In this document: positions 1 through 20,806 of the stretch, piece after piece
How the letters are laid out: each line of letters opens with the position of its first letter
How positions within the stretch are numbered: position 1 is the first letter of the stretch
NCBI GenBank assembly: GCA_943704525.1
Contig: CALSCQ010001782.1
Location: forward strand, 1 to 20,843
Source: Pigoraptor vietnamica
Taxonomy: Eukaryota; Opisthokonta; Filasterea
Direction: 5' to 3'
DNA: 20,843 nucleotides
Program-made: the position numbers and the translations under genes
Notes under the pieces: model-generated
What the model was told of the DNA's origin: nothing
Seen by the model: only the letters and a program-made list of their open reading frames with translations
Databases searched by the model: none

Positions 1-217
1 GGGGGGGGGGGGGGGGGGGGGTCAGATCGGCACAACGCATGCGATCGCTTCCACCGGCAGGAGAAAGAGACAAAGGAGGGTGCGGAGAAGAGAGGGGTTG
101 TAAGAGTGCCGAGAAGCGAGGGGTTGAAGTACGGAGGGGGGGGGGGGGGGGTAGTTAGATCGGCACAACGCATAGACACGAATCGATCGCTTCCACCGGC
201 AGGAGAAAGAGACAAAG
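1..217. repeat. Poly-G-punctuated tandem duplication at left edge
   Basis: Two imperfect copies of a segment of about 133-142 bp, each preceded by a G run (G21 at 1-21, G16 at 136-151). The block at 24-40 recurs at 157-173. The 34-bp block at 42-75 recurs at 184-217. The second copy carries about nine extra bases between these blocks (around 174-183). The duplication lies in what should be an intron of the minus-strand RNase kappa gene. A G run at base 1 may mark a contig edge or a collapsed longer array. Confidence 0.85.
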
Positions 218-457
218 TGACACGGGCAAAACAGCGCAGCAGAAGATTGAGGTGCGCGTCATGAGAACAGATGAATCGTCAAAGCGGCAAAAGAGGGCAA
301 GGCAGAGGAGGGACAACGCCAATAGGTGGAACAGTCGACCCAACCAACGTAACATTTTAAACAAACGGCATTTGTACAGAATTGGAATTTGCGAAGGCGA
401 ATTGTCCCAGTGGCCAAAGTGAGGCGCGACGTGCAAACGGCGTGAGCACGCACTCAC

Positions 458-547
458 CAGCATAATGATGCCCCACACGCTGAGCACCGCGCAGCAGGCA
501 GAGCACTTGGGCCCGCAGATGCGGAGCGTAAAGTTGAACTTCACCAT
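458..547 (-). CDS. RNase kappa (RNASEK) homologue, first coding exon only
   Basis: This exon encodes the N-terminal 30 residues of an RNase kappa family protein, a small two-helix membrane protein known in animals as an endoribonuclease and V-ATPase-associated subunit. The visible residues include RICGPKCSACCAVLSVWGII. They match the family's conserved start (Cys-Gly-Pro-Lys, then the first membrane helix with a Ser-x-Trp-Gly-x-Ile-Met-Leu core). The ATG is at 547-545. A good acceptor (ttttcag) lies just upstream, ending at 551, so the 5' UTR probably has its own intron. Coding stops in phase 0 at a strong donor, CTG|GTGAGT, with the intron starting at 457. I could not find the next exon (extracellular loop and second helix) in 1-457; it presumably lies beyond the left edge. 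Family members are about 95-100 aa, so roughly two thirds is missing here. The family call is fairly secure; the gene is partial. Confidence 0.72.
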
Positions 548-1340
548 TCTCTGAAAACGAAGGACGGATGGGGCTATCAGGTGACGAGACGAAAGGCCAC
601 AAGCGCACACGATGGAGCGGGAACAAGCGCAAAGGGATGAATTCAGAGAGAGAAAACAGGGAAGAAAAGGATAAAACAAGGCCGACTCGAACACACAGAC
701 TCGGTAATCAACGACTATGAGCACACAGGCAGCAAACGACACGCAGACTTATTCCGCAGTCGTCCAGTGCAAAAGGCCACTGCCCACACCACGCAACAAC
801 CAACGGTGTTTGCCCAAGTGAACTCGCGCAAAAGGCCACGTCTCCTTCACAGTATGCTCAGTTTGAGATGATAACGTGCACACACACACACACACAGGCG
901 TACACACAAAAGAGAAAATGGAACACCGCATGGCCACTGTGCGTGTGTCACGCGTGGGCGCACCGCAATTTTCATACGACGATGCCCAGACGGAAGAAAG
1001 CAACAACCAGCATCGCCAACATATCAAGAAGCCTTCACACGTACCTCAAGAGCGCGCTGGACCACGCGCCCGACTCACGCGACCGAACAACAGCGAATAC
1101 GAGTGACAAGTCGTATGCGCAACCGCAACGACTTTTACGCGATCAGAAAATACGCGCGCACTCTCCGCACCGCCGAGGATCGTGCCGCAAGCGCTCACAA
1201 CAGACTAGCGTGCGCAAGCGGAGAGGGCGACGGCGACGGACGGACTTGTTTTTCCTAAAAGAAGGAGCAGCACACGCGAAAGGATGCGAGGCCACACCAC
1301 CACACATGATGGGAGCAATCAATTTCAAGACACATGACTC
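548..1340. other. Intergenic / 5' flank of the RNase kappa gene, no convincing coding
   Basis: I see no supported protein gene. Open frames here are short, rich in His-Thr from CA repeats or in Arg-Lys, and lack any family pattern. A (CA)9 tract is at 879-896. On the minus strand, possible 5' UTR donors occur as GTGAGT reading down from 1078 and GTACGT near 1041. Either could pair with the acceptor ending at 551, giving a noncoding leader exon for the RNase kappa gene. That pairing is speculative. Confidence 0.4.
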
Positions 1341-1351
1341 GTCCCGGTGCG

Positions 1352-1405
1352 TTAAACTGAAATCAACCGCAATTTGAGGGCAATTTTGCCAAAATTTCAG
1401 TTTAA
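1352..1405. repeat. Perfect 12-bp inverted repeat with nested hairpin
   Basis: ttaaactgaaat at 1352-1363 is exactly complementary to atttcagtttaa at 1394-1405. Inside the loop, ggcaa-tt-ttgcc (about 1379-1390) forms a second perfect stem. Together these would give a nested stem-loop in DNA or RNA. No gene reads through it. It could be the end of a small transposable element, a structured RNA or a terminator-like signal; the sequence does not decide. Confidence 0.8.
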
Positions 1406-1559
1406 TTGGCTCGTGGGTTGTGCAATCAATAAGAGGTCCATAATATGCCTAGGGCGGCCAAGGGGGCTCTTGTCCAAATACTCAAGGGGGGCCAAGAGGG
1501 GGTGATCATGTGTCGTCATCTCAATAATGCATCATACGTACGTCATTTCATCTCAGTCG

Positions 1560-1930
1560 GTGCACCGACTGCGGGACCCCGCTGACGGCCGCGGCCGCGT
1601 GAGGTCCTATCCAAGTCCCGAAGCCAGTGTCGGATAGCCCCGAGGCCCGAAAGGCCCCTAGCCGCTTAGTCTGGCCGAGCCGTCTGCCGGCCCTGCCAAC
1701 TGACTGCCCGGCCGCGTCTGATGCCGGCTGACCAGGCCGGCGCACTGCCGCAGCCGCCGAGCCGGCAATGCTGACGGCCGGCACTGGTCCGCGGCACTGC
1801 AGCCGTTCAGTCACACTGTTAGGTCGCCCGGCGCCGCGGGCCCGGCGGCCGGGCCGACCCCGGCACCGGCGTCACGGACCGGGCCGTGGTCGGCGCACTC
1901 GGGATGACGGCCGGATTCGGCCGTCAAGTT
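1560..1930. other. GC-rich low-complexity block in AT-richer surroundings
   Basis: This stretch is very GC-rich and dense in CCGG, GGCC and GCCGGC words, while both sides (about 1360-1560 and 1980-2560) are AT-richer. No supported ORF reads through it. Short words such as gctgacggccg recur (1580s, 1770s). A perfect hairpin closes it at 1905-1926 (tgacggccg-gatt-cggccgtca). It may be a CpG-island-like regulatory region, a structured noncoding RNA or a degenerate repeat. I see no protein-coding signal. Confidence 0.45.
1905..1926. repeat. Perfect 9-bp stem-loop
   Basis: tgacggccg (1905-1913) pairs perfectly with cggccgtca (1918-1926) around a gatt loop. It is part of a run of perfect short inverted repeats between 1352 and 2152. 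Confidence 0.85.
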
Positions 1931-2042
1931 TAGTCCGACACGATCAACAGTTACTTGTGAATTGTGTCGAGTGATCGCTACTGTGGCCACATTTGCCAGA
2001 TTTTTTTCAGCGGAGTTCGGCGGCCGGGCGCCACTATTTTCG

Positions 2043-2062
2043 AGCGACTGATGGCAGTCGCT
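2043..2062. repeat. Perfect 8-bp stem-loop
   Basis: agcgactg (2043-2050) and cagtcgct (2055-2062) are exact reverse complements with a 4-nt loop, atgg. Confidence 0.85.
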
Positions 2063-2099
2063 GTCAGCCGATCCCCCAATTCAAAATAGCCGAGTGAAG

Positions 2100-2117
2100 G
2101 TCACTGAATAAAGTGAC
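2100..2117. repeat. Perfect 6-bp stem-loop containing AATAAA in the loop region
   Basis: gtcact (2100-2105) pairs with agtgac (2112-2117). The loop and its edge contain an AATAAA hexamer. A second palindrome, gagaa-aa-ttctc, follows at 2141-2152. An AATAAA here could be a plus-strand polyadenylation signal, but no plus-strand gene upstream is supported. Confidence 0.7.
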
Positions 2118-2159
2118 AAAAATTTTGGCCAAATTCTATCGAGAAAATTCTCAATACAC

Positions 2160-2560
2160 TTTACATACAAAGCTCACGCGAATTAATAAAAATAAATAAT
2201 TAATAAATTTTTGTGATGCATTGATTTACCCAACGTAGGAAAACCCGCCCGGTGGTTGCAATACAGTCGCCCGATGCAAGGTACCACCGAATCGCAGGAG
2301 AAGGTGTCAGTAGAGTAGATCGATTTATACAAATTTGGATTTGAAAGATGCCAGGGTGGTGGATGGTGGACGATGTGGATGAGATGATGCCTCAAGATGG
2401 ACAAGATGGATGCCACGACGATGATGTCTGCGATGGATCAACGACGACTAAAAAACCCAAAAACAGGGATTGACTCTGAATTTAATAAAATATTTTGAAG
2501 AAAAAATGCGTAAAAAAAATTGAAAAATCGAATTGGAAGCCGCAATATTTACAGCGGAAG
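2160..2560. other. AT-rich intergenic stretch with degenerate GATG-type repeat
   Basis: There is no supported gene. About 2345-2440 is a degenerate repeat of GATG/GGATG words. The 2183-2220 portion is AT-rich with runs of taaataa. Open frames here show no family resemblance. Confidence 0.4.
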
Positions 2561-2563
2561 GAA

Positions 2564-2564
<1 letters not shown>

Positions 2565-2630
<66 letters not shown>
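2565..2630. repeat. Poly(A) run, 66 bases
   Basis: An uninterrupted A66 tract followed by ggggg. It could be the tail of a plus-strand retroposed element whose body would be the AT-rich and hairpin region to its left. I could not find a target-site duplication, so this is only a possibility. The exact length may be affected by sequencing or assembly. Confidence 0.9.
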
Positions 2631-2633
<3 letters not shown>

Positions 2634-2890
2634 GGAGGCGAGATAAATAAATTTTTGGGTCCACCACCGCGTGACACGCGATTTTCTCACGCCATTGTGA
2701 GTTCCCGCTTTTCTGTCGAGGGTCCCTGGCATCGGCACTGCCGTGTGCCGTGCACTCACTCACCCCTGACTGTCACGCCAACGGAGCACGTGCGTAGTGT
2801 GCAGAGGCGTCGGTTGCGCCGCACGAACCTCGGGCGCATTCTTTGACAGTGTGTGACGACGACTCACTGTGCACACACGCTTCGATTCGT

Positions 2891-2917
2891 AAAAAAAAAA
2901 AAAAAAAAAAAAAAAAA
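2891..2917. repeat. Poly(A) run, 27 bases
   Basis: An uninterrupted A27 tract lying between the longer A66 and T71 tracts. Confidence 0.9.
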
Positions 2918-3197
2918 GCGTTTTCGCGTCGGTTCGGAATTTGCTCACTGTCCCGACGCCGGACCACCTCGGCGCCTGATCAGTTGTGGGTGACGACACC
3001 AACCCGCCGTGCGCTTGCGGTGGGTTCCGGACGTCGCAATAACCAATGTGAATACCGTGTTCGGTTTTTCGGTCGCTGCGTTTCCGTGTGCTCCTTTGCG
3101 CAATCTGTGTGAATGGGCTGTCGATGGGGCCGACGATGCTTGCCCGCGTCGTCCGATTTTGCTCCGCCACTTAGGAGTGCGGCCTCGGAGTCCTGTG

Positions 3198-3198
<1 letters not shown>

Positions 3199-3269
<71 letters not shown>
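3199..3269. repeat. Poly(T) run, 71 bases
   Basis: An uninterrupted T71 tract about 670 bp upstream of the zinc-finger gene's ATG. With A66 at 2565-2630 it brackets a 568-bp segment, so each tract could be a retroposon tail pointing inwards. Confidence 0.9.
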
Positions 3270-3270
<1 letters not shown>

Positions 3271-3934
3271 ACCTTCAGTCTTCCACCCATGACATCAGTC
3301 ACAATAGGCTTCAGTTGTTGGCTTGTTCATGTGCTCCCCGTGCGACCGACTCTATTTCGCTGACTGCCGCAACTCGTCGCAGTTACTGACCGCAGCGAAC
3401 AAGGGCCAGGTGGATCCGACCGGCCGTCACCGCACGGTGACATTGAGTCGAACGTGAGTGCCCAGGCACAGACCGAGAGTGATCGCTCCCAGCCCAGGGG
3501 TCAACGAGTCGTCCCGCGCCGATTCCGAGTTTCAGCGCCGATATTCGTTGCTGCGGCCTCAAAACGTCGTTCAATCGTTTTTGCCGACTTCCCCGGATTG
3601 GCGGTGCGGGCCGGGCCGTTCGCCGTCGGTCGGCGCCGCGTCCATCGTCCGAGGTCCGAGGCTGGTCACCGACGGCAGGCGTCGACTGGTCGACCGGTAA
3701 GGCGCTAATTTCTCCGATCGCGTTCGTCAGCGCGTTCCCCTCGTCGCAGTTGCTGTCATGCAATTGTTGAGGGTCGGGCGACGGGCCCTTTCCGTCGGCC
3801 CGTGAGCTGGGCACGCTGGACACGTCGACGGACGGTGGATCGACCGGGACGGACCCTCCGTCGCTGACAGCGACTCGCAGTGGAGTGACCGGCTCTAACT
3901 CGTTGTCATCCGCCGGCGAATCGGGTTCAGCACA
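3270..3934 (+). promoter_or_regulatory. 5' flank / probable leader of the zinc-finger gene
   Basis: GC-rich sequence immediately upstream of the ATG at 3935, presumably promoter and 5' UTR. Frames are open on both strands because of high GC content. I recognise no domain in them and no TATA-like element that I would defend. A long antisense open frame here (3383-4342, minus) looks like a compositional shadow. Confidence 0.35.
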
Positions 3935-6005
3935 ATGTCCGGAGCTGCGGTGAAAGGGCGCGCCCGCACAGATCCGGACGCGGAGTCGGAAGGAACAGTT
4001 AGCAGCCCCGGCGCCGCCGACAGGCCGGCGATCGATCTCAGGCCGTCCACTCGTGGCGAAGGTGACGATGATGTGGTAACGGCCGCTCACGCATTGACCA
4101 GCGACGCGGCCGGGGTCGACGACAAAGGGACTCGACACAAGTCCCAGTCGCTCAAGTCCGGTTCGCCCCCCGCCGGCGTAAGCACCGTCACTGGCGAATC
4201 CCCCCTCAAACAAGGTCAAGACGGCGTTCCGGCGGACGCATCGCAACGCAAATCGCCCGCGCAGAAGGAGGACCCCGCATCTGCAGCGTCGAAGTCGCCG
4301 AAACCGGGAGCCGATGCCCCGCCGGCCACGGACATTGCCCAATCAGGGCCGACCGCCGGCGCCGATCGCCCATTTGTGTGCGAGCGGTGCCAGCGCGTGT
4401 TCCGGCTGAAGCATCATCTCGCGAGGCACGTCAAGGCGCCGTACTCGTGCACTTTCAGCGAGGCCGTGATGAACGGGACGAGCATTCCGGATGCCAAGCG
4501 CATGCGGGACGCGGCGCTGGCGCTACAGGCACCCTCCCAGCGTGCGAAGGGCAGAGGTCAGGGGAAGAAGAAGTCGTCTGCGCAGGGCAAGCAGGGTAGG
4601 AAAAGGAAAGCGGGTGCAAGCGACGACGACGGCAGCCCGCGCAGCGACGGCGACGGCGACAGGCGGGCCTTTGTGTACGCGCGTCCAGACACAAACCGCG
4701 CCGGCGCGTTTATGCCGGCGTTGTCCTCGGTGTCGGGCAGGGAACAGGGCATTGCTTCTGGAGGGAATTCAGGGTACGCTGCGGACGTGTGGCCGCCGCG
4801 AGGAGTTGGGTGGGATGTGGACGGACACTACGGTGGCGCCGGCGGACCTTATGCGTCGTACGCTCCGTCACGAGGCGCCGACTGGCAGCCCGGCGTACCC
4901 GGCTACGGCTTTCACGTCGGGTGGGTGCGGCTCCGGCTGTGTGCTCCGTCCCGCGCTGGTTTATTGGGTCGATTTCAGTGTGCTGTCTGACGTGCCCTTA
5001 CTCGGCCGTATCATCCGCGACGGTCCCGCGCTCTGTTTAAGTTGTGCCCTGTCCCTTCGGCCACAGTCAACAGTAGCAACACGGCTATGTATTAACGGCC
5101 GTGCTTTGGCGGCGTTTTTTTTTGGTGCGCGCAGGCAAATGCAGCCTGGCGAGTGGGGCCACGGCAGCATGGCGACGCAGCCGTACGCACCATCGGCCGG
5201 TCCTTCCCACCCTTTCTTCGGCTACCAGGGACCCGGCTATTCACACGCACCCTATGCGCCACCGCGCCCGCCTCTGCCGCCATTGACAGCTGCGCAGTAC
5301 CAGCCGCCGCTGCCACACCTGGCGATGGCCCCGCAGCAGCAGGCGCCCTCGCACTTTCATCAGGGGTACCCGATGCACCCGCAGGTCCAGCCGCAACACA
5401 CGTACGGCCCGGCAGCAAGCGCGTCTTATTATGCGGCGAGACAGCCGTACTCGATGTCTGCCACGTACGCCGGTCACGTGCCGGCCGAAGCGGCAGCGCG
5501 CGGGCCCCCGCTGGCGCCATTTGACAGCGCCGTGCGGCACATCGGCGGAGGTCCAATGGCCGGCGAAATTGGCGAGGCGCCGCAAGGCGCACCCGGTTAC
5601 GCGGACGCCCCGTCGACAGCGAGGCCCCTGCCGTTTCACGCGCACGAACCCGCCGCCGCCGCCGCTGGTGCCACCGAGTCCGTACCCTCTCGTCTGTACG
5701 GACAGAGGCAGTTTCCCGCCCTGAGCGTCGCTCTCCCGTCGGACGACCGCGACGGCGCAAACGACCGAGATCTCGGCCGACTTCCAGCAGCGGGGATGGA
5801 CCGAGGAAGCATAGCATACCACCCACAGCTCATGGCGCGCTATTCGCAGCCGGCCGTGCGCACACCGAGGGACGCTTCGGTGGGTGCCGGCGCTGTCAGC
5901 GACGGCGGCGGAGGCGGAGGCAGTGCTGGCAGTGGTGGCGGCAGCGGCGTTTTGTTGGGCGGACCCCCGGCACCAGGCCCGGCGCCGCGGCACGTGACCG
6001 ACTGA
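3935..6005 (+). CDS. Single zinc-finger, low-complexity nuclear-type protein (two exons)
   Basis: Exons 3935-4920 and 5135-6005 join across a 214-bp intron (GG|GTGGGT ... GCGCGCAG|G, phase 2), giving about 618 aa. The join reads smoothly through GYGFHVGQMQPGEWG. Residues 1-145 are Ser/Pro/Asp-rich and probably disordered. A zinc finger follows: C149-x2-C152, F156, L162, H165, then PYSC with C172. The spacing C-x2-C-x12-H-x6-C departs from the classical C2H2 form, so it is C2HC-like or degenerate. A Lys/Arg-rich stretch (about 203-228, with GKKK and GRKRK) is a likely nuclear localisation signal, followed by an acidic patch. The second exon is Pro/Gln/Tyr/His/Ala-rich and ends in a Gly-rich tract before TGA. 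A DNA- or RNA-binding regulator is a reasonable inference, but I recognise no specific family. If the intron were retained, the frame would stop at 4988-4990. Confidence 0.68.
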
Positions 6006-6624
6006 AGCGCGTCTCGCGCCTCGTCTCGTAAGCATTCACACAACCACGCGCAAAAGCCGCCCTTCGCTTTCGATTGCTTTTGTCCGCATGCGTTTGATTC
6101 GTTAATTTTTTCCGCCGTTGGTCGGCGCGTTCGTGTGGCGTCGCACCTGTGCGGGCGTGCGCGTGCGCGTGTGCGTGCGCGCTTTTTCCGATCTTGCCTT
6201 CGTCGTCGATATGGTTGCGGCTTACGCAAGGCGGTGCGCACTCGTTCTGCAGTTTGCGTACGGCGGGTAATTAAGGCACGTCACGTGTGTATGTGTTCAG
6301 CACGTTCAACTGAAAAGTCGGTCGCACACACGGAGCGAAAGCGAAGCCACACAAACACACAAACACACGGCACGTGTCCACGGAACGCCCGCCATCTAAC
6401 GGCCAGAGACGGCTGCTCGGCGGGATGGTCGCCATCGAATTGGCCCTGCACGCACACACCGGCCGTGAGCACAATACATTGGCAAGCGGCGTGGCAGCAA
6501 ATCACTGACCTGCGCGGGTAAATCGCGTCCATATATGCTGCGCAACCGCTCTCGCACTGTTCGCGTTCGCACCATTACACATTCGGCCACGGTGTGCAAC
6601 TAATGGCCCATGCGTTCGCCAGTG
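6006..6624. other. Convergent intergenic region between zinc-finger and Cys-rich genes
   Basis: This holds the 3' ends of two convergent genes. I found no AATAAA signal. A run rich in GCGTGC/GTGTGC lies near 6145-6180. On the minus strand an acceptor-like gtgcgtgcag ends at 6446. If the donor at 6695 is used, it could provide an alternative last exon for the Cys-rich gene, ending in a short basic tail. Confidence 0.4.
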
Positions 6625-7389
<765 letters not shown>

Positions 7390-7616
7390 GGCTGTCCAAA
7401 AGAAGCGTCTGCGTACGCTAAAGACGGCCATCAACGATGCTACCGATCTCAAACGGAGGAACTGGGCGGAGTGACTCTAAAACTGCTGACGTCATGGTGA
7501 GTTGTCTGTCCCTATGCCCGCCGACAATGAAGCGTCGCCGAGGGTCGTTTCTGCGGGTCGTCTGCACGCAAGAGGCGCCCACAGCACGCGCGGTGTTCGC
7601 GAACATGGGGGCTGCT

Positions 7617-9317
7617 TTATACATGGAGTGAGATGAGAATGATCGCAGAAGTGCCCATAAAGTCACTCAGCGCGCTGAGGTACGGCATCTGCAAGTAAAA
7701 GGGGAGGGAAAATAAGCATCACGCACGCAGCGAGGACAGGTGCGTGCAGGGACGAGTGTCAACAGCGCAGGGAAGAATGCCCCAATGCAACAAGCGACGA
7801 CACGGCAGCCGAAAGAATGCGTCTGGAAGGCAAGCACAGGCGCGATCATATGACGCACCACGTGACTGTCGGGGTCCAACTCGCGCGTCCACGCACGGCG
7901 CCCGAGCCATCGCGCGATCACGAGGAGCACGATGACCTGAAGCGCAGTTGCCGCCTGGTACGATGCAAACTGTGCCGCGCGGCAGGGTTCTTTGTAAGTG
8001 GCCGATTGACCGAGTGTGCGCGAGTCGTTCACATGCGCAAGCAACACACACACACACACACACACAATCATTGTCTCGAAGGGGCGAATGGAGCCATTTT
8101 CGCCTACTGACGCTGCACGACCATGCACACGCACGCGCACAAACACGACACTTCACACCCACCATGGCCAGCGATGCCCGGGGCAGCAGGCCCAGCAGCC
8201 ACAGCACGCCAAAGAACGCCGCGTGGACGGGCGCGTTCGCCCCAACAAGCGTCGTGAACGTCGGCCCGTGGTTCTGCGCCTTACCCTTGTGCAGCGCCGT
8301 CGCATAGCGGCTCGAGTATATGCTTGACACATTGCCGCCGGTGCCGTTGACGATCGGGATCAGCATGGCCAGTCCGCCGCCGAGCGACTCGAGATCGCTC
8401 TCGAGGAACATGCCCGACACGCAGCTGAAGCACAGGTTGAAGAGAATGGGCGACCACCCGTTGCGCACGACGCTCGCCGTCGACCGGTGGAGGCGCGCGT
8501 AGCGGAGGCAGAGGGGAAGCGTCGCGAGAATGCACACGGCGACGACGAGTGCGAGTCCCGGGTTGGCGTAGCTGAAGGAGCTCGTGCCGACGAGAATGCC
8601 AATCGCAAGGAGATCGCCGAGAGACGCCACCAAAGGGCCGCTGATGTTGTCGGGGTCGACGTTGCGGCTTGCGCTGAGGACTACGACGTAGACGGTGAAG
8701 AGGCCGAGCAATAGCGCCGCAATGTACGCCGTTACGACGCTCGTGCTGAGGAGCACGATCACGTCCGAGAGGGAGACGTCGCCAGACTGAAAGAGAGTGA
8801 AGACGACGGCAAAGGCGCACGCGAGAAGCGCAACGACGACGGCCTGCGTGAGCACGAGGCCCATGTTGGCGCGTATGATGACGGAGCGGATGGCCGTGTT
8901 CGAACCGCCAAGGAGGTTGTTGTGGGACGCCGTGCTGAGCCTGCTCGCAAGCGTCAGCTCCAGACAGCACTTGAGACCGAGGAGAACGGGGACGAGAACA
9001 ACAAGCGCGGGACATCTCCGAAAGGGCTCGTGGTGTTCCGTCGAGTACTGCAGCGCCATGCCGGCGAGCGCGAGGCCCACACCGGACGCGAGGAGAACGG
9101 GCAGCGATTCGGACAGCAGCCGCTGATCGAGCCGTCCGTAGCCCTCGCGGCGCATGTCGGTGAGCGTTGCCTTGTCGAATCGGAACGTGATGCCGTCGGA
9201 CGGCCGCGGGGATGGCGAGTAACCGCCGCCATTCGCAATGTGTGCGCTATACTGCACGTGGTGCGGCGTCGTCGGCAGATTGGGCGGCGCCACCCACTTG
9301 GAAGTGCGAACGGCCAT
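7617..9317 (-). CDS. SLC41/MgtE-type divalent-cation (Mg2+) transporter
   Basis: Three exons on the minus strand: 9317-8163, 7969-7859 and 7688-7617. The introns are 193 and 170 bp, both in phase 0 with GTGGGT/CAG and GTGCGT/CAG ends. The protein is about 445 aa with an ATG at 9317 in a good context (acaATGG). Family signatures are clear. The first MgtE-like half has LVPVLLGLKCCLELTLASRL and DPDNISGPLVASLGDLLAIG. The second half has IPIVNGTGGNVSSIYSSRY, then across both introns LDPDSHV|MPYLSALSDFMGTS. These are the duplicated inverted halves of eukaryotic SLC41 carriers, polytopic membrane proteins that move Mg2+ and related cations. The cytosolic N-terminus is about 70-80 residues. The loop before exon 2 is about 20-30 residues shorter than in animal SLC41A1 as I remember it, so a small missed exon is possible. 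The 5' end faces the amidase gene. Confidence 0.88.
8045..8066. repeat. (CA)11 microsatellite in transporter intron 1
   Basis: A pure CA run on the plus strand, therefore (GT)11 on the sense strand of the minus-strand SLC41-type gene. It lies within the intron 8162-7970. Confidence 0.9.
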
Positions 9318-9837
9318 TGTCGTCGTCGTCGCGCACGCAGTCACTCTCTCTCTCGCTCACACAGCGCACGTGCACGTACTCCTCGCAAACGCGAGCGCTA
9401 CGCCACGACCGCCCTCAGAAGGAACGAGACTAGAAGCGCGCCACGCACACTCTCCCGCTACACACACTCTCCCTCCACAGCCCAGTACAAGCGAAATGAG
9501 CAGATTGACCAGCGTCGTCCCACGTGCGTGAAGAGTGCGCACAACAGCGACAGCGGCGAAGTCTCTTTCGAAGTGCTGCGGTGTCAGTCGGTTGTTCGCA
9601 TCTAAAGTGAGACTGGCGCACACCCTTTTGGTTCGGTCGGTCACGTGCGCGATGGACGCAGAAATTTGAAACGGGGTTAGTTGCCATGGACGGCTACATT
9701 TAGCCACGCTTCCCTTTTTGTTTTTTTTGCGCGTCGTTCTAAGGATGGCGTCGTTATTGTCGGCATTCGTTGTAGGTGCGTCTTTGTTTGGATGCCGCGA
9801 AGGGCGAAGGGCCGGTGGAAGATGCAGAGCACGCTTG
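9318..9837. promoter_or_regulatory. Shared divergent promoter region between the transporter and the amidase
   Basis: 520 bp separate the ATG of the minus-strand transporter (9317) from the preferred ATG of the plus-strand amidase (9838); it is 427 bp if the amidase starts at 9745. The two genes are head-to-head, so this must hold both promoters and leaders. Short CT-rich runs (9343-9356) are visible. I cannot point to a defensible TATA box or a defined factor site. Confidence 0.5.
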
Positions 9838-12239
<2,402 letters not shown>

Positions 12240-12597
12240 TGCGTCCCGGCATCCGATAGCACGCACACATGCCTATAGATGCAAGCGCCGCACACACACA
12301 CACACACACACACAGATGTGGGCGATAATGCACAGCCGTGCACGCTGCTCACGCGTACTGGCAGAAGCCAGGAGCTGTTTGGCGCGCTGTCCGGACTGTG
12401 GGTCGAATGAAATTTATGTCCGCATTAGGGAATCTCGCGCGGCCAATTGCTCCAATGGGATTGGGAAACACCCATTCTCGCTCACACCTGCACCGCGCGC
12501 ACACACACACACACAAATAGGACATGTCACAACGCACGCACACACAAAAGCGCTCTGCGAACGAGTGGCCGTTCTTCTCTTCAAGCAATTTCGTCGA
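12240..12597. promoter_or_regulatory. Intergenic region upstream of the receptor kinase
   Basis: 358 bp between the amidase stop and the receptor's ATG. It must hold the amidase 3' end and at least part of the receptor's promoter and leader. Short CA runs are at 12291-12314 and 12500-12514. The receptor frame stays open leftwards through here, but without an ATG followed by a plausible signal peptide until 12598. Confidence 0.45.

Positions 12598-20806
<8,209 letters not shown>

Noticed and set aside
155-742. 195-codon minus-strand frame as a single gene
   Set aside because: Only the 30 codons at 547-458 match a known family. The rest reads through an intron with a strong GTGAGT donor and through the tandem repeat.
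868-1377. 169-codon plus-strand frame
   Set aside because: It starts in a CA repeat (His-Thr) and continues as Arg/Lys/Ser-rich sequence with no family pattern.
1548-1974. Short frames in the GC-rich block
   Set aside because: They are Arg/Pro/Gly/Ala compositional frames on both strands with no start context or family resemblance.
1389-2130. Possible terminal inverted repeats of a DNA transposon (gccaaaattt near 1389, aaattttggc near 2121)
   Set aside because: The match is only about 10 bp, in AT-rich words, and does not extend. There is no target duplication and no transposase frame between them.
3383-4342. Long antisense open frame (319 codons, minus) over the zinc-finger gene
   Set aside because: It is a GC-driven shadow: Arg/Gly/Pro/Val-rich, with no domain, and it overlaps the 5' flank and first exon of a better-supported plus-strand gene.
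8163-8170. Alternative donor two codons further (GG|GTGTGA) for transporter exon 1
   Set aside because: It would shift phase relative to the exon 2 acceptor. ATG|GTGGGT keeps phase 0 and joins cleanly to the conserved FASYQAATALQV segment.
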